Origin: Bacteroidia bacterium
GTDB lineage: Bacteria; Bacteroidota; Bacteroidia; Flavobacteriales; Schleiferiaceae
DNA: 64,000 bases
Direction: 5' to 3'
NCBI GenBank assembly: GCA_030424545.1
Contig: JAUHWL010000003.1
Span: 62,001-126,000 of the forward strand
Below the pieces are notes generated by a model. That model was not told where the DNA came from. It made no database searches and saw only the letters and a program-made list of their open reading frames with translations. Of the stretch, positions 1-8,653 are shown in pieces. Position numbers and translations under genes: made by a program. How positions within the stretch are numbered: position 1 is the first letter of the stretch; the number at the start of each line of letters is the position of its first letter.

Positions 1-226
1 GGAATCTTCTATGGTTGCAAAAGGCAAAAGCTCTGTGCACACAGCTATGGCCAGAACAGTAGGGTTGCCGGTAGCTATAACCGCAAAATTGATTTTAACA
101 GGAAAAATTGTGACCCCCGGAGTACACAGGCCTATAACCAAAGAAATATATCTACCGGTGTTAAAAGAGCTAGAGGAGCATGGAATTGTATTTACTGAAA
201 AAGAGATTCCCTATTTGGGATATTGA
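1..226 (+). CDS. Saccharopine dehydrogenase, C-terminal fragment
   Basis: This reading frame enters from the left edge (first full codon at base 2) and ends with TGA at 224-226, so only the last 74 residues are seen. The visible part carries the run MARTVGLPVAITAKLILTGK, followed by a GVHRP element and a segment ending VLKELEEHGI. I recognise this as the C-terminal lobe of the saccharopine dehydrogenase / saccharopine reductase family (NADP-dependent, lysine metabolism). The ATG at base 11 is internal. The enzyme's N-terminal Rossmann domain and its exact direction in lysine synthesis or breakdown cannot be judged from here. No terminator hairpin is obvious after it. Confidence 0.75.
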   Translation, partial: ESSMVAKGKSSVHTAMARTVGLPVAITAKLILTGKIVTPGVHRPITKEIYLPVLKELEEHGIVFTEKEIPYLGY

Positions 227-355
227 TTTTCTATTCAAAAAAACGCAATACATATCCGTATAAATTAAAGGAACGTGTTACCAAAACTTTAATATTTAGC
301 ACACATTATTAATTATCTATAATTAATGCTATTTTTCTGCCTACAAATTGGGTAT

Positions 356-853
356 ATGAAAACACTTTTTTTGGTAAGACATGCAAAATCTTCTTGGGAA
401 TATGATGGTGTTCATGATTATGACAGGCCGTTAAAAGGAAGTGGTATTAGAGATGCACATATTGTTTCTCAATATTTAGCAAATCGCGTAGATTCTCCTC
501 AAAAATTAATTAGCAGTGCGGCTACCAGAGCTTTGCATACCGCTATGATTTTTGCTAGAAATTTAAACTACCCTTTCTCTAAAATAGAAATTCATGAGGA
601 GCTCTATTTATGTAGTCATAAAGAGATGTTGAGTTTTGTAAAAACATTAGATGATAGTGTTGATTCTGCCATGGTATTTTGCCATAACCCAACCATCACC
701 AATTTTGTAAATAAGTGCATAGATCAAAGTATAGATAACGTGCCAACAACCGGAGTGGCAAGTTTTAATTTTGATATATCTTCTTGGAAAGACGCCACAT
801 TTAATGCGCGTTTAGCTTTATTTGAGTATCCTAAAAAGCACAAAAAAGAATAG
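356..853 (+). CDS. SixA-like histidine phosphatase
   Basis: This is a 165-residue cytosolic protein of the histidine phosphatase (phosphoglycerate-mutase-like) superfamily. The catalytic RHA motif sits at the start (LFLVRHAKSSW, Arg8-His9), where the His would be the phospho-acceptor. The second conserved His lies in FCHNPTITNF. Length and the RHAKSSW signature point to the SixA branch, which removes phosphate from phosphohistidine; its substrate here is unknown. I chose the ATG at 356 because the family starts directly with MKTLFLVRHAK; an in-frame ATG at 326 would add ten unconvincing residues. It lies 12 bases upstream of ppk1, so it probably belongs to the same polyphosphate transcript. 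Confidence 0.8.
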   Translation: MKTLFLVRHAKSSWEYDGVHDYDRPLKGSGIRDAHIVSQYLANRVDSPQKLISSAATRALHTAMIFARNLNYPFSKIEIHEELYLCSHKEMLSFVKTLDDSVDSAMVFCHNPTITNFVNKCIDQSIDNVPTTGVASFNFDISSWKDATFNARLALFEYPKKHKKE

Positions 854-865
854 TAGTAGAACTTT

Positions 866-2938
866 ATGAGTCTTAAAAAAAAATACATCAACCGCGATAA
901 AAGCTGGTTGCAATTTAATGCACGCGTTTTGCAAGAAGCGGCAGATAAAAAAACACCGTTAATAGAGCGGATGCGTTTTTTAGGTATTCACAGTAATAAC
1001 TTAGATGAGTTTTTTAGGGTGCGCTACGCCAGTATAAGGCGCATGAGCGGTTTAAAAGGCAAAAAAATAATGCATGAGTTGGGTGGTTATACGGCCAATG
1101 AGTTATTGCCAGAATTAACCGATTTGGTAATAGACCAGCAAAAAAGATCTCAAGAAATTTACGACAGTTTAATTGAAGAGTTGCGTGAAAATGAGATTTT
1201 TATGATTGACGAAAAGAGCTTGACTGCAAGCCAGCAAGACTTTGTACGAAAATATTATGTAGAAAAAATTAGCCCATCTGTTTTTAATTTAATTCTTAGT
1301 CCAGAAAGGGCTTTTCCAGAACTTAAAGATAAAAGCATTTACCTAGCCATAAAGCTAGAAAACAAGAAAGAGCTTGAAAACCCAGTCTATTCGCTCATAG
1401 AAGTGCCCAGCGAATTAAACGGTCGTTTTGTGATTTTGCCCAAATATGGCAAGCATTACATCATGTATTTAGACGATTTAATTCGATTTAATTTAAATTA
1501 TGTTTTCTTCATTTTTAAGTTTGATCAAATAAGCGCTCATACCATAAAAATTACGCGAGATGCCGAAATGAATATTGACGATGACTTGAGTAAAAGTTTT
1601 TTAGAAAAAATACAGAAAGGAATAAAAGATAGAAAGCAGGCCGACCCCGTTCGTTTTATTTATGATAGAAATATTGATGAGGATGTTTTTGATAAAATAA
1701 AAAAAGGCATGGGCCTAACTCAATATGATAGTTTAATTGCTGGTGGAAAATATCACAACAAAAAAGATTTGATGAAATTTCCCAATGTGGGAGGGCCAGA
1801 GCTTGAATTTGGAAGCCATGAACCAGTAGCTCATCCAGATTTAGACATGGATCACAGCATCTTAAGTGTGCTTGATAAAAAAGACGTGCTTCTTTTTTTG
1901 CCGTACCACTCGTTTTCATTCATCATCCGTTTTATTCGCGAAGCCGCAATAGACCCCAAGGTAGTAAGCATAAACATATCATTGTACAGACTTGCAACCG
2001 AGTCTAGAATTATAAGTGCATTAATTAACGCGGCTAAAAACGGTAAAACAGTTACGGTAGTTGTAGAGCTACAAGCACGGTTTGATGAAGAAAATAACAT
2101 TAAATGGACCAACCGCTTGCGGGCAGAAGGTGTTAAGGTTATTCATGGCGTAGCGGGCTTAAAAGTACACAGCAAGATTTGTTGGGTAAGAAAGGTAGAC
2201 CAAGGCAAGAATAAAGATTATGCAATAGTTGGTACTGGAAATTTTCATGAAGGAACCGCAAAATTTTATACCGATTACCACCTTTTAACAGCCGATAAAC
2301 GGATAACAAAAGAAGTACGTAAAGTTTTTGATTTTTTTAAATCAAATTACAAGGTGTATAAATACCAACATCTAATTGTTTCTCCGCATTATACACGTGG
2401 TGGCTTGGTAAGGTTAATCAATAACGAAATAGAAAACGCAAAAAAAGGGCTGCCATCAGGTATGATTTTAAAAATGAATAGCCTTAGCGATTTAGATTTA
2501 ATAGATAAACTGTACGAGGCAAGCAGCTGTGGCGTAAAAATAAAATTAATTGTACGAGGCATTTGTTCATTAATTCCGCAATTGCCCGGTATAAGTGAAA
2601 ATATAGAAGCAATAAGTATAGTAGATAAATATTTAGAACACAGCCGTGTATTTGTTTTTACAAATGGTGGAGAGCCAAAATATTACCTTTCTAGTGCCGA
2701 TTGGATGAGGAGAAACGTAGATTACAGGGTAGAGGTGTCTGTACCTATTTATAGCAAGAGTATTCAAAACCAGCTTAAAGATCATTTAAATATTATCTGG
2801 AGTGATAATGTGAAAAGCAGATTGCATAATCAAGAGCAAAACAACGCATATCGAAAAATATCGGGTACACTTGTCCGATCTCAAGAAGAAATGTTTAATT
2901 ATGTGCTCAAATCATCAAAGAAAAACCAACTAGTTTGA
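866..2938 (+). CDS. ppk1: Polyphosphate kinase 1
   Basis: A 690-residue protein matching the normal length of Ppk1, which reversibly polymerises the gamma phosphate of ATP into inorganic polyphosphate. The N-terminal helical domain is recognisable (INRDKSWLQFNARVLQEA and HSNNLDEFFRVR). The catalytic phospholipase-D-like core carries GLKVHSK with His435, the equivalent of the autophosphorylated histidine, then TGNFHEGTAKFYTDYHLLTA. It sits between a SixA-like phosphatase and ppx. Its TGA stop overlaps the TTG start of ppx in the tetramer TTGA, so translation of the kinase and the exopolyphosphatase is probably coupled. Confidence 0.95.
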   Translation: MSLKKKYINRDKSWLQFNARVLQEAADKKTPLIERMRFLGIHSNNLDEFFRVRYASIRRMSGLKGKKIMHELGGYTANELLPELTDLVIDQQKRSQEIYDSLIEELRENEIFMIDEKSLTASQQDFVRKYYVEKISPSVFNLILSPERAFPELKDKSIYLAIKLENKKELENPVYSLIEVPSELNGRFVILPKYGKHYIMYLDDLIRFNLNYVFFIFKFDQISAHTIKITRDAEMNIDDDLSKSFLEKIQKGIKDRKQADPVRFIYDRNIDEDVFDKIKKGMGLTQYDSLIAGGKYHNKKDLMKFPNVGGPELEFGSHEPVAHPDLDMDHSILSVLDKKDVLLFLPYHSFSFIIRFIREAAIDPKVVSINISLYRLATESRIISALINAAKNGKTVTVVVELQARFDEENNIKWTNRLRAEGVKVIHGVAGLKVHSKICWVRKVDQGKNKDYAIVGTGNFHEGTAKFYTDYHLLTADKRITKEVRKVFDFFKSNYKVYKYQHLIVSPHYTRGGLVRLINNEIENAKKGLPSGMILKMNSLSDLDLIDKLYEASSCGVKIKLIVRGICSLIPQLPGISENIEAISIVDKYLEHSRVFVFTNGGEPKYYLSSADWMRRNVDYRVEVSVPIYSKSIQNQLKDHLNIIWSDNVKSRLHNQEQNNAYRKISGTLVRSQEEMFNYVLKSSKKNQLV

Positions 2939-3843
2939 ATTACGTAAAACTTGCCGCTATAGACATTGGCTCAAACTCTATTCGTTTATTGATAATGAAT
3001 ATTATCCCTACCGATACTTATACCTATTACAGAAAAGTAAGCATGACGCGCTTGCCCGTGCGTTTAGGTGCTGATGTTTTTACCACAGGTAAAATATCTG
3101 ATGCCAACGCCCAACGATTGGTTGATGCCATGCGTGCTTATAGTTATGTAATGAAGGTAAACGGAATTCAAGGGTTTAGAGCCTGTGCAACATCTGCCAT
3201 GCGCGAAGCAAAAAATGGAGCTAAACTTGTAAAGAAAATAGCCAAAGCCACAGGAATAAATATTGAAATAATAAGCGGAGAAGAAGAAGCACGATTGATT
3301 TTTGCCTCTAAAATGTTTGATGTAATTAATCCAACAGAAAAAAACTTTGTTTACATAGATGTTGGTGGTGGAAGCACAGAACTAACCATTTGGGAAAACG
3401 GAGAAATAGTGAATTCTAAAAGCTTTAAAGTGGGTACGGTACGTTTGTTAAATAACCTAGTAAACCCAGACGATTGGAGCGAAATGGAAAGTTGGGTTAA
3501 ATTATCTACGGCTCATATTACTGACCTTGCCATGATTGGTTCTGGGGGAAACATTAACAAAACCCATAAAATGTCTGGTAAAAAAATGGGAGAACCGCTA
3601 TCAATAAAATATTTAAGCACGCAGCTCAAAAAAATAAGCAAGCTTACGCCAGACCAGCGCGTAACGGAATTAGGGTTAAATTTTGACAGAGCAGATGTTA
3701 TTGTACATGCACTAACTATTTATACATCTGTATCTAAATGGGTTGGGGCGCAAAAAATATATGTGCCAAAAATTGGTGTTAGCGATGGCATTGTGCGCGA
3801 TTTGTATCATCGAGATTTTAAATCTCAATATGAACATGAATAG
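2935..3843 (+). CDS. ppx: Exopolyphosphatase, Ppx/GppA family (short form)
   Basis: A 302-residue member of the Ppx/GppA family, an actin-fold phosphatase that degrades polyphosphate or pppGpp. The phosphate-1 motif is AAIDIGSNSIRLLI near the N-terminus; the second glycine-rich ATPase-type motif is IDVGGGSTEL; the catalytic Glu is probably in the SGEEEARLIF segment. It lacks the C-terminal HD-like domain of the long E. coli enzymes, as is usual for about 300-residue versions. The start is TTG at 2935, inside the ppk1 stop region (TTGA); no better in-frame start precedes the conserved motif. Genomic pairing with ppk1 supports polyphosphate as substrate. A bidirectional terminator follows. Confidence 0.9.
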   Translation: MNYVKLAAIDIGSNSIRLLIMNIIPTDTYTYYRKVSMTRLPVRLGADVFTTGKISDANAQRLVDAMRAYSYVMKVNGIQGFRACATSAMREAKNGAKLVKKIAKATGINIEIISGEEEARLIFASKMFDVINPTEKNFVYIDVGGGSTELTIWENGEIVNSKSFKVGTVRLLNNLVNPDDWSEMESWVKLSTAHITDLAMIGSGGNINKTHKMSGKKMGEPLSIKYLSTQLKKISKLTPDQRVTELGLNFDRADVIVHALTIYTSVSKWVGAQKIYVPKIGVSDGIVRDLYHRDFKSQYEHE

Positions 3844-3845
3844 CA

Positions 3846-3888
3846 TAAAAAAAACCGCCTAAAAAGAACTTTTTAAGCGGTCGATTTT
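3846..3888. terminator. Bidirectional terminator between ppx and mscL
   Basis: The arms ACCGCCTAAAAAG (3854-3866) and CTTTTTAAGCGGT (3869-3881) pair with a single C-A mismatch. The left side is a run of eight A (3846-3853), giving a U-tract for mscL transcripts from the minus strand. The right side is weakly T-rich for ppx. The hairpin lies exactly between two convergent genes. Confidence 0.75.
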
Positions 3889-3902
3889 AAAAGGTGTAAA
3901 AC

Positions 3903-4313
3903 TTATTTTTTCAATAAATCTCTAATTTCTCCAAGTAAAACTTCCTCTTTGCTTGGAGCTGGAGGGGCTGCAGGAGCCGCTTCCTCTTTCTTTTTAAACT
4001 TATTGTAAGACTTAATCATAACAAACATAACAAGGCCTACAATAATTAAATTCATAATTGTATCAATCCAAGCGCCATAAAGAATAGCGTTTTCTGGGGT
4101 TGTAACAGTTCCAGATGCATCAATTACGGCTTCGGAAAGTATGTATTTTTGATCTGCAAAACTTGCTCCCCCGGTAAACACACCAACTATAGGCATTACG
4201 ATATTACTCACAAACCCTTTAACAACAGCGCCAATAGCACCGGCCATAATTACGGCAACTGCAAACTCTATCACATTGCCACCTGTAATAAACTCTTTAA
4301 ATTCTTTTAACAT
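3903..4313 (-). CDS. mscL: Large-conductance mechanosensitive channel MscL
   Basis: A 136-residue inner-membrane protein that opens under membrane tension to release solutes on osmotic downshock. It begins with the family hallmark LKEFKEFITGGNVIEFAVAV, followed by AGAIGAVVKGFVSNIVMP: the short N-terminal amphipathic helix and the pore-lining TM1. TM2 is the hydrophobic stretch IDTIMNLIIVGLVMFVMI, followed by a Lys-rich segment and a helical tail (EEVLLGEIRDLLKK). Length and order match the family. It is a single gene, convergent with ppx, with a shared terminator at its 3' end. The upstream region to 4398 is divergent from the next gene. Confidence 0.95.
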   Translation of the reverse strand: MLKEFKEFITGGNVIEFAVAVIMAGAIGAVVKGFVSNIVMPIVGVFTGGASFADQKYILSEAVIDASGTVTTPENAILYGAWIDTIMNLIIVGLVMFVMIKSYNKFKKKEEAAPAAPPAPSKEEVLLGEIRDLLKK

Positions 4314-4398
4314 AATCTTGGTTTTTGTTTAAAATTAGTTCTGCAAAATATAATTTTTGATTGAGAGAATATAACTACGCAAATGGTACAATGAGAAT

Positions 4399-4809
4399 AT
4401 GCATTTTTTAATTGCAGAGCTTACATTTGCATCCCTTTTAAATAGTATGGCTTTAAAAATCACTCTCTTATTTCTTTTTATTCTGTCAATTGCCTCATTG
4501 TTGGTATTGTATGCTTTTAAAATGGCTATACATTTTAAATTTTTACGCCTAAAAGACAGAAAAAAAGTTGGAGCAACATCTGATTTTTTTTACCGTGCTT
4601 TTAATGACAAAAAGGATGCAGAAAGATGGAAAAAGGCTTGGATGATATTTCCGTTAATGTTTGCTGTAGTTTTAGAAGAAGAAAGAACGGAGTTAAACGG
4701 CCTTTTAAAGGAAATAAAAAAAATAAACTTTGCCATTTATAGCGTATTAATAGTTGCAATGTTGGTAACGGTATATGCAGCAAAGGCTTTTCCAGAAGGA
4801 ATTTTTTAG
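4399..4809 (+). CDS. Conserved membrane protein of unknown function
   Basis: I do not recognise this 136-residue protein. It has a hydrophobic segment at about residues 17-43 (ITLLFLFILSIASLLVLY), a basic middle part (FLRLKDRKKVG), a short hydrophobic patch around PLMFAVVLEEE, and a second transmembrane helix at about 112-130 (FAIYSVLIVAMLVTVYAA). A downstream start at 4447 (MALKITLLF) would remove 16 residues ahead of the first helix and is equally plausible. The stop TAG shares its last base with the GTG start of cca, so the two genes are translationally linked. That suggests co-expression rather than a role in tRNA processing. Confidence 0.6.
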   Translation: MHFLIAELTFASLLNSMALKITLLFLFILSIASLLVLYAFKMAIHFKFLRLKDRKKVGATSDFFYRAFNDKKDAERWKKAWMIFPLMFAVVLEEERTELNGLLKEIKKINFAIYSVLIVAMLVTVYAAKAFPEGIF

Positions 4810-6260
4810 TGATTGTTCTCCCAGAAAATACTCAACAATATGTTAATGCAACCGTATTTAAAGAAGTTGCAAAAGCTGCTAAGCAATTAAACCTGCCTGT
4901 TTATGTTGTAGGCGGTTATGTACGCGATTGTTTGTTAAATAGAGGCGCACCAAAAGATTTAGACTTTGTTACGGTGGGCGATGGAATTGCGTTAGCTAAA
5001 AAGATTTCAGAAAATCAAAAGCAAAAACCAAAAGTTGCTGTATTTAAAAATTACGGAACTGCGCAATTAAAACATTTTGGATTTGACTTAGAGTTTGTAG
5101 GTGCACGCAAAGAGTCTTATCAACATAACTCTAGGAACCCCCAGGTAGAAAATGGTAGCTTAGAAGACGATCAAAAAAGAAGAGATTTTACCATCAATGC
5201 CATGGCTATCTCGTTAAACGATAACGATTTTGGTCAACTTTTAGATCCCTTTAACGGGATTAAAGATTTGCAAAATAAAGTTATAAGAACACCGCAAGAC
5301 CCGCATGTTACTTTTAGCGATGACCCGTTGCGGATGATGCGGGCTATTCGATTTGCATCTCAACTTGAATTTAAAATTAATGAAGATGCACTTCAAGCCA
5401 TTTATGAGAATAGAAAACGGATAAATATTATCAGCAAAGAAAGAATAGCAGATGAATTAAATAAAATTCTTCTGTCTAAGAAACCAAGTATTGGTTTTGC
5501 TTTGCTCTTTAAAACAGAGCTTTTGCATGAGTTTTTTCCAGAATTGGTTGCGTTGCAGGGGGTAGATGAAGTTGATGGGCAAGTTCATAAAGACAATTTT
5601 TATCACACGTTAAAAGTTGTAGATAACATTAGCGAAAACACACAGAATTTATGGCTTAGATGGGCAGCCTTGCTACATGATATTGGAAAGCCTAAAACAA
5701 AAAAATTAATAGAGCCAATTGGATGGACCTTTAGAGGACACGAGTTTGTAGGAGCTAAGATGGTACCAAAAATTTTCAAAAACTTAAAACTACCTCTTAA
5801 CGAAAAAATGAAATATGTTCAAAAAATAGTACGTCTTAGCTCTAGACCGACAGCCTTGGTAGAAGATCTTGTTACAGATAGCGCAATAAGACGACTTCTT
5901 TTTGAAGCCGGTGAAGATGTAGATGATTTAATGTTTTTATGTGAAGCTGACATCACCACAAAAAATGCGAAAAGAAAAAATATATACTTAAAAAACTTTA
6001 AAGAAGTACGTAAAAAACTTCAGGAGGTAGAAGAAAAAGACAAGCTAAGAAACTGGCAGCCACCAATTAGCGGTGAATTAATTATGAAGACTTTTGACAT
6101 TTTACCAGGTAAAGAAGTTGGATTAATAAAATTAGCTATAAGAGAGGGGATCTTAGAAGGAAAAATTGCAAATGATTATGATGCGGCTTATAATTTCATG
6201 TTGCTGAAAGGCAGTGAGTTAGGTTTGGTTCAAGGAGGTGAAAAGAAGGACATTAAATAA
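4809..6260 (+). CDS. cca: CCA tRNA nucleotidyltransferase with HD domain
   Basis: A 483-residue class II nucleotidyltransferase. The signature GGYVRD is at residues 35-40 and the metal-binding DLD at 50-52; RRDFTINAMAISL and RMMRAIRFASQLEF follow, as in CCA-adding enzymes and bacterial poly(A) polymerases. A C-terminal HD domain is present (LLHDIGKPKTK, His290-Asp291), as in the Bacteroidota CCA enzymes that add or repair the 3' CCA of tRNA. From sequence alone, CCA addition cannot be fully separated from poly(A) polymerase, but a single HD-containing copy favours cca. It starts with GTG at 4809, overlapping the preceding stop by one base, and is followed by a clear terminator. Confidence 0.88.
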   Translation: MIVLPENTQQYVNATVFKEVAKAAKQLNLPVYVVGGYVRDCLLNRGAPKDLDFVTVGDGIALAKKISENQKQKPKVAVFKNYGTAQLKHFGFDLEFVGARKESYQHNSRNPQVENGSLEDDQKRRDFTINAMAISLNDNDFGQLLDPFNGIKDLQNKVIRTPQDPHVTFSDDPLRMMRAIRFASQLEFKINEDALQAIYENRKRINIISKERIADELNKILLSKKPSIGFALLFKTELLHEFFPELVALQGVDEVDGQVHKDNFYHTLKVVDNISENTQNLWLRWAALLHDIGKPKTKKLIEPIGWTFRGHEFVGAKMVPKIFKNLKLPLNEKMKYVQKIVRLSSRPTALVEDLVTDSAIRRLLFEAGEDVDDLMFLCEADITTKNAKRKNIYLKNFKEVRKKLQEVEEKDKLRNWQPPISGELIMKTFDILPGKEVGLIKLAIREGILEGKIANDYDAAYNFMLLKGSELGLVQGGEKKDIK

Positions 6261-6432
6261 TTGTCTATTTTTTCCATTAAAAATTAGTAAAATGTTTTTG
6301 TAATTTAAAATATGGCTATATATTAGCACCATATTTAGAAGGAATTGAAACAATAGTTCCACGCTAAATACTAAATATTAGTAACAGCTACTATGTAAAT
6401 AGTAGGTTTTCATAGGTTGATTGGTTAGGTTG

Positions 6433-6464
6433 CGCCTCGAGTTTTCTCGGGGCGTTATCTTTTT
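6433..6464 (+). terminator. Terminator downstream of cca
   Basis: The arms CGCCTCGAG (6433-6441) and CTCGGGGCG (6446-6454) pair with one G-T wobble around a TTTT loop. They are followed by TTATCTTTTT, a typical U-tract. It sits about 170 bases after the cca stop and overlaps the tail of the convergent small gene. Confidence 0.75.
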
Positions 6465-6759
6465 AGATTAAAATGTCAACTATTCTATGTACAGGCACCT
6501 GGATGTTGTTTTTTAAATAAACATAATCCTTATTCTGAGCCCAAATCGTTGTTTTAACATTCTTTAATCCTTCAGAATCATTAAAAAGTATATTTACTTT
6601 TTTCTGTTCTAAATTTCCCAAATAAGTTGCCTTGTGAATTTTTAATGCTAATGATTTTTTGCTTTTGTCGCAAACATGCACACTTTCAACAGGAAATTTA
6701 AGCTTTGATATGGCCTCGCGCACTACGCGCGCACTTCTGGCTAAAAGTTTGTTTTTCAT
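6463..6759 (-). CDS. Small conserved-looking protein, unknown function
   Basis: A 98-residue protein without signal peptide or membrane segment. The N-terminal third is basic and helical (MKNKLLARSARVVREAISKL); the rest alternates like a small beta barrel, with TTIWAQNKDYVYLKNN and a C-terminal VPVHRIVDILI. I have an impression of similar stand-alone Bacteroidota proteins ending in a P-x-HRI element, but cannot name a family. It is monocistronic, convergent with cca, and its last codons overlap the U-tract of the cca terminator. The coding frame looks real from its length and amino-acid composition. Confidence 0.5.
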   Translation of the reverse strand: MKNKLLARSARVVREAISKLKFPVESVHVCDKSKKSLALKIHKATYLGNLEQKKVNILFNDSEGLKNVKTTIWAQNKDYVYLKNNIQVPVHRIVDILI

Positions 6760-6931
6760 TAGTCTAAGTTTATTTTGTTAAAAATAATCTTAGGTTTATT
6801 GGTTTGTGAACCAACCAATATACAAAATAATTTTTGGTTGATGATGGCTATTTGAGTGATTTTTGTCATCAATAATTGGTGCTCGATTATTTCAATTCAA
6901 GTAGTATCTTGGTCGCTTAATCATAGATTAC

Positions 6932-7744
6932 ATGAGCAAATCAGCTTTAAAGAAAAAAATACATTTAATAATTTTTGGCACAGATACTCCAGCAGGTAAA
7001 GCTTTTGATGTTGCTCTTTTGGTGGCCATTCTAGTAAGTGTTTTAGTAGTTATACTAGAAAGTGTTAAGTCGATAAACGCAAAATATGAATTTCAATTTG
7101 ATGTTATAGAATGGGTATTTACAGTCTTTTTTACCATTGAATATGTATTGCGTATTTATGTAACCAAAAAGCCGATTAAATATATTTTTAGCTTTTATGG
7201 CATCATTGATTTTTTATCAATAATTCCTACCTATTTAAGTTTTTTTATTGGTGGAGCAGAGTCTCTACTCGTGATAAGGTCTTTGCGTTTGCTACGTGTT
7301 TTTAGAGTTCTAAAATTAACGAGATACCTTGGCGAATCGATGCATTTAGCATCTGCAATCCGCGCTTCTAGAAGAAAAATACTGGTTTTTATTTTTGCTG
7401 TTTTAGCAACAACAGTTGTTTTAGGCACAGCAATGTATATGATAGAAGGTGGGAAAAATGGTTTCGATTCCATTCCGCATAGTATTTATTGGGCCATTGT
7501 AACGCTAACAACTGTAGGTTATGGAGATATTTCTCCGCATACTGTAGGAGGTATGTTTCTCGCATCTTTAATTATGATTCTGGGCTACGGTATCATTGCA
7601 GTACCAACGGGAATAGTAACTTCAGAATTAACGAAAACTAACCAGCAAATCTCTAACATAAAGTGCCATACTTGTGGTTTAGTTGGCCATCACGCTAAAG
7701 CTGAATATTGTTATGAGTGTGGAGAAAAACTAATCAGGCATTAA
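6932..7744 (+). CDS. Voltage-gated K+ channel with C-terminal zinc ribbon
   Basis: A 270-residue six-helix ion channel of the inner membrane. S1-S3 occupy roughly residues 20-105. S4 is an arginine ladder (RSLRLLRVFRVLKLTRYL, about 116-133). The pore loop has the potassium selectivity filter TVGYGD at 194-199, then S6. After S6 comes a compact tail with Cys245, Cys248, Cys260 and Cys263 (CHTC...CYEC) in the spacing of a zinc ribbon; this is uncommon in such channels and could be a redox or zinc sensor. Its stop TAA shares a base with the ATG of miaA. A second channel without the ribbon is at 34042-34776. Confidence 0.9.
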   Translation: MSKSALKKKIHLIIFGTDTPAGKAFDVALLVAILVSVLVVILESVKSINAKYEFQFDVIEWVFTVFFTIEYVLRIYVTKKPIKYIFSFYGIIDFLSIIPTYLSFFIGGAESLLVIRSLRLLRVFRVLKLTRYLGESMHLASAIRASRRKILVFIFAVLATTVVLGTAMYMIEGGKNGFDSIPHSIYWAIVTLTTVGYGDISPHTVGGMFLASLIMILGYGIIAVPTGIVTSELTKTNQQISNIKCHTCGLVGHHAKAEYCYECGEKLIRH

Positions 7745-8652
7745 TGAACAAGCCGTTATTGATTGCCGTTCAAGGTCCTACTGCTAGCGGAAAAACCAAA
7801 GTATCTCTTCAATTGGCTGAATGGTTGAATACTGAAGTTGTTTCGTGCGACTCACGCCAATTTTATAAAGAATTAAAAATTGGTGCTGCACCGCCTACGG
7901 CTGAGGAATTGGCGGGTGCAAAACATCATTTTATTCAGCATTTAAGTGTAGAAAAAGGCTACAATGCAGGCGATTTTGAAAAAGATGCATTGGCTGTTTT
8001 AGACGATATTTTTATAAATAATAAAATGGCAATTTTAGTAGGCGGCAGTGGTTTGTACGCCAATGCCGTTTTGTTTGGAATGGATGATTTTCCCACGGTA
8101 AATCCGGAAATCAGACAAAAATTGAACGATGATTTTGCGCAACACGGCTTGTCTTTTTTACAAAATCAGCTCAACGAAAAAGACCCTGTTTATTTTGAAG
8201 AAGTTGATCGTGAAAATCCGGTGCGATTAATTCGCGCGCTGGAAGTCATCGCCCAAACGGGGCAACCGTTTTCGGCACAACGCAAAAAGAAAAAGGCAGA
8301 CAGGCCGTTTAAAATGCTCAACTTTGTGATGGATTGGCCGCGCGAAGAGTTGTACAAACGCATTAATTTGCGCGTAGATGTAATGATGGAAAACGGACTT
8401 TTGGCAGAAGCAAAATCGTTGCTGCCCTTCCGAAATTTACAGCCGTTAAACACGGTGGGTTACAAAGAATTGTTCGATTATTTTGACGGAAAAACAGACC
8501 TTGAAACGGCTGTTAGCCTGATTAAGCAAAATACCCGCAGGTTTGCAAAACGCCAATTAACATGGTTGCGCAGAGACGAAAATGCCATTTGGGTGCATCC
8601 CACCGAAATTGAAAAAATGAAAGAAATTATAGCAAATAAAATGGAGCAGTAA
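7744..8652 (+). CDS. miaA: tRNA dimethylallyltransferase MiaA
   Basis: A 302-residue enzyme that transfers a dimethylallyl group to N6 of A37 in tRNAs reading UNN codons. The P-loop GPTASGKT is at residues 11-18, followed by VSCDSRQFYKEL, the GGSGLYANAVLFG motif and the C-terminal RRFAKRQLTWLRR. The ATG at 7744 overlaps the stop of the channel gene (TAATG); an in-frame ATG at 7717 lies inside that gene and adds nothing conserved. One base separates it from lpxK, so channel, miaA and lpxK form a tight operon. Confidence 0.95.
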   Translation: MNKPLLIAVQGPTASGKTKVSLQLAEWLNTEVVSCDSRQFYKELKIGAAPPTAEELAGAKHHFIQHLSVEKGYNAGDFEKDALAVLDDIFINNKMAILVGGSGLYANAVLFGMDDFPTVNPEIRQKLNDDFAQHGLSFLQNQLNEKDPVYFEEVDRENPVRLIRALEVIAQTGQPFSAQRKKKKADRPFKMLNFVMDWPREELYKRINLRVDVMMENGLLAEAKSLLPFRNLQPLNTVGYKELFDYFDGKTDLETAVSLIKQNTRRFAKRQLTWLRRDENAIWVHPTEIEKMKEIIANKMEQ

Positions 8653-8653
8653 A

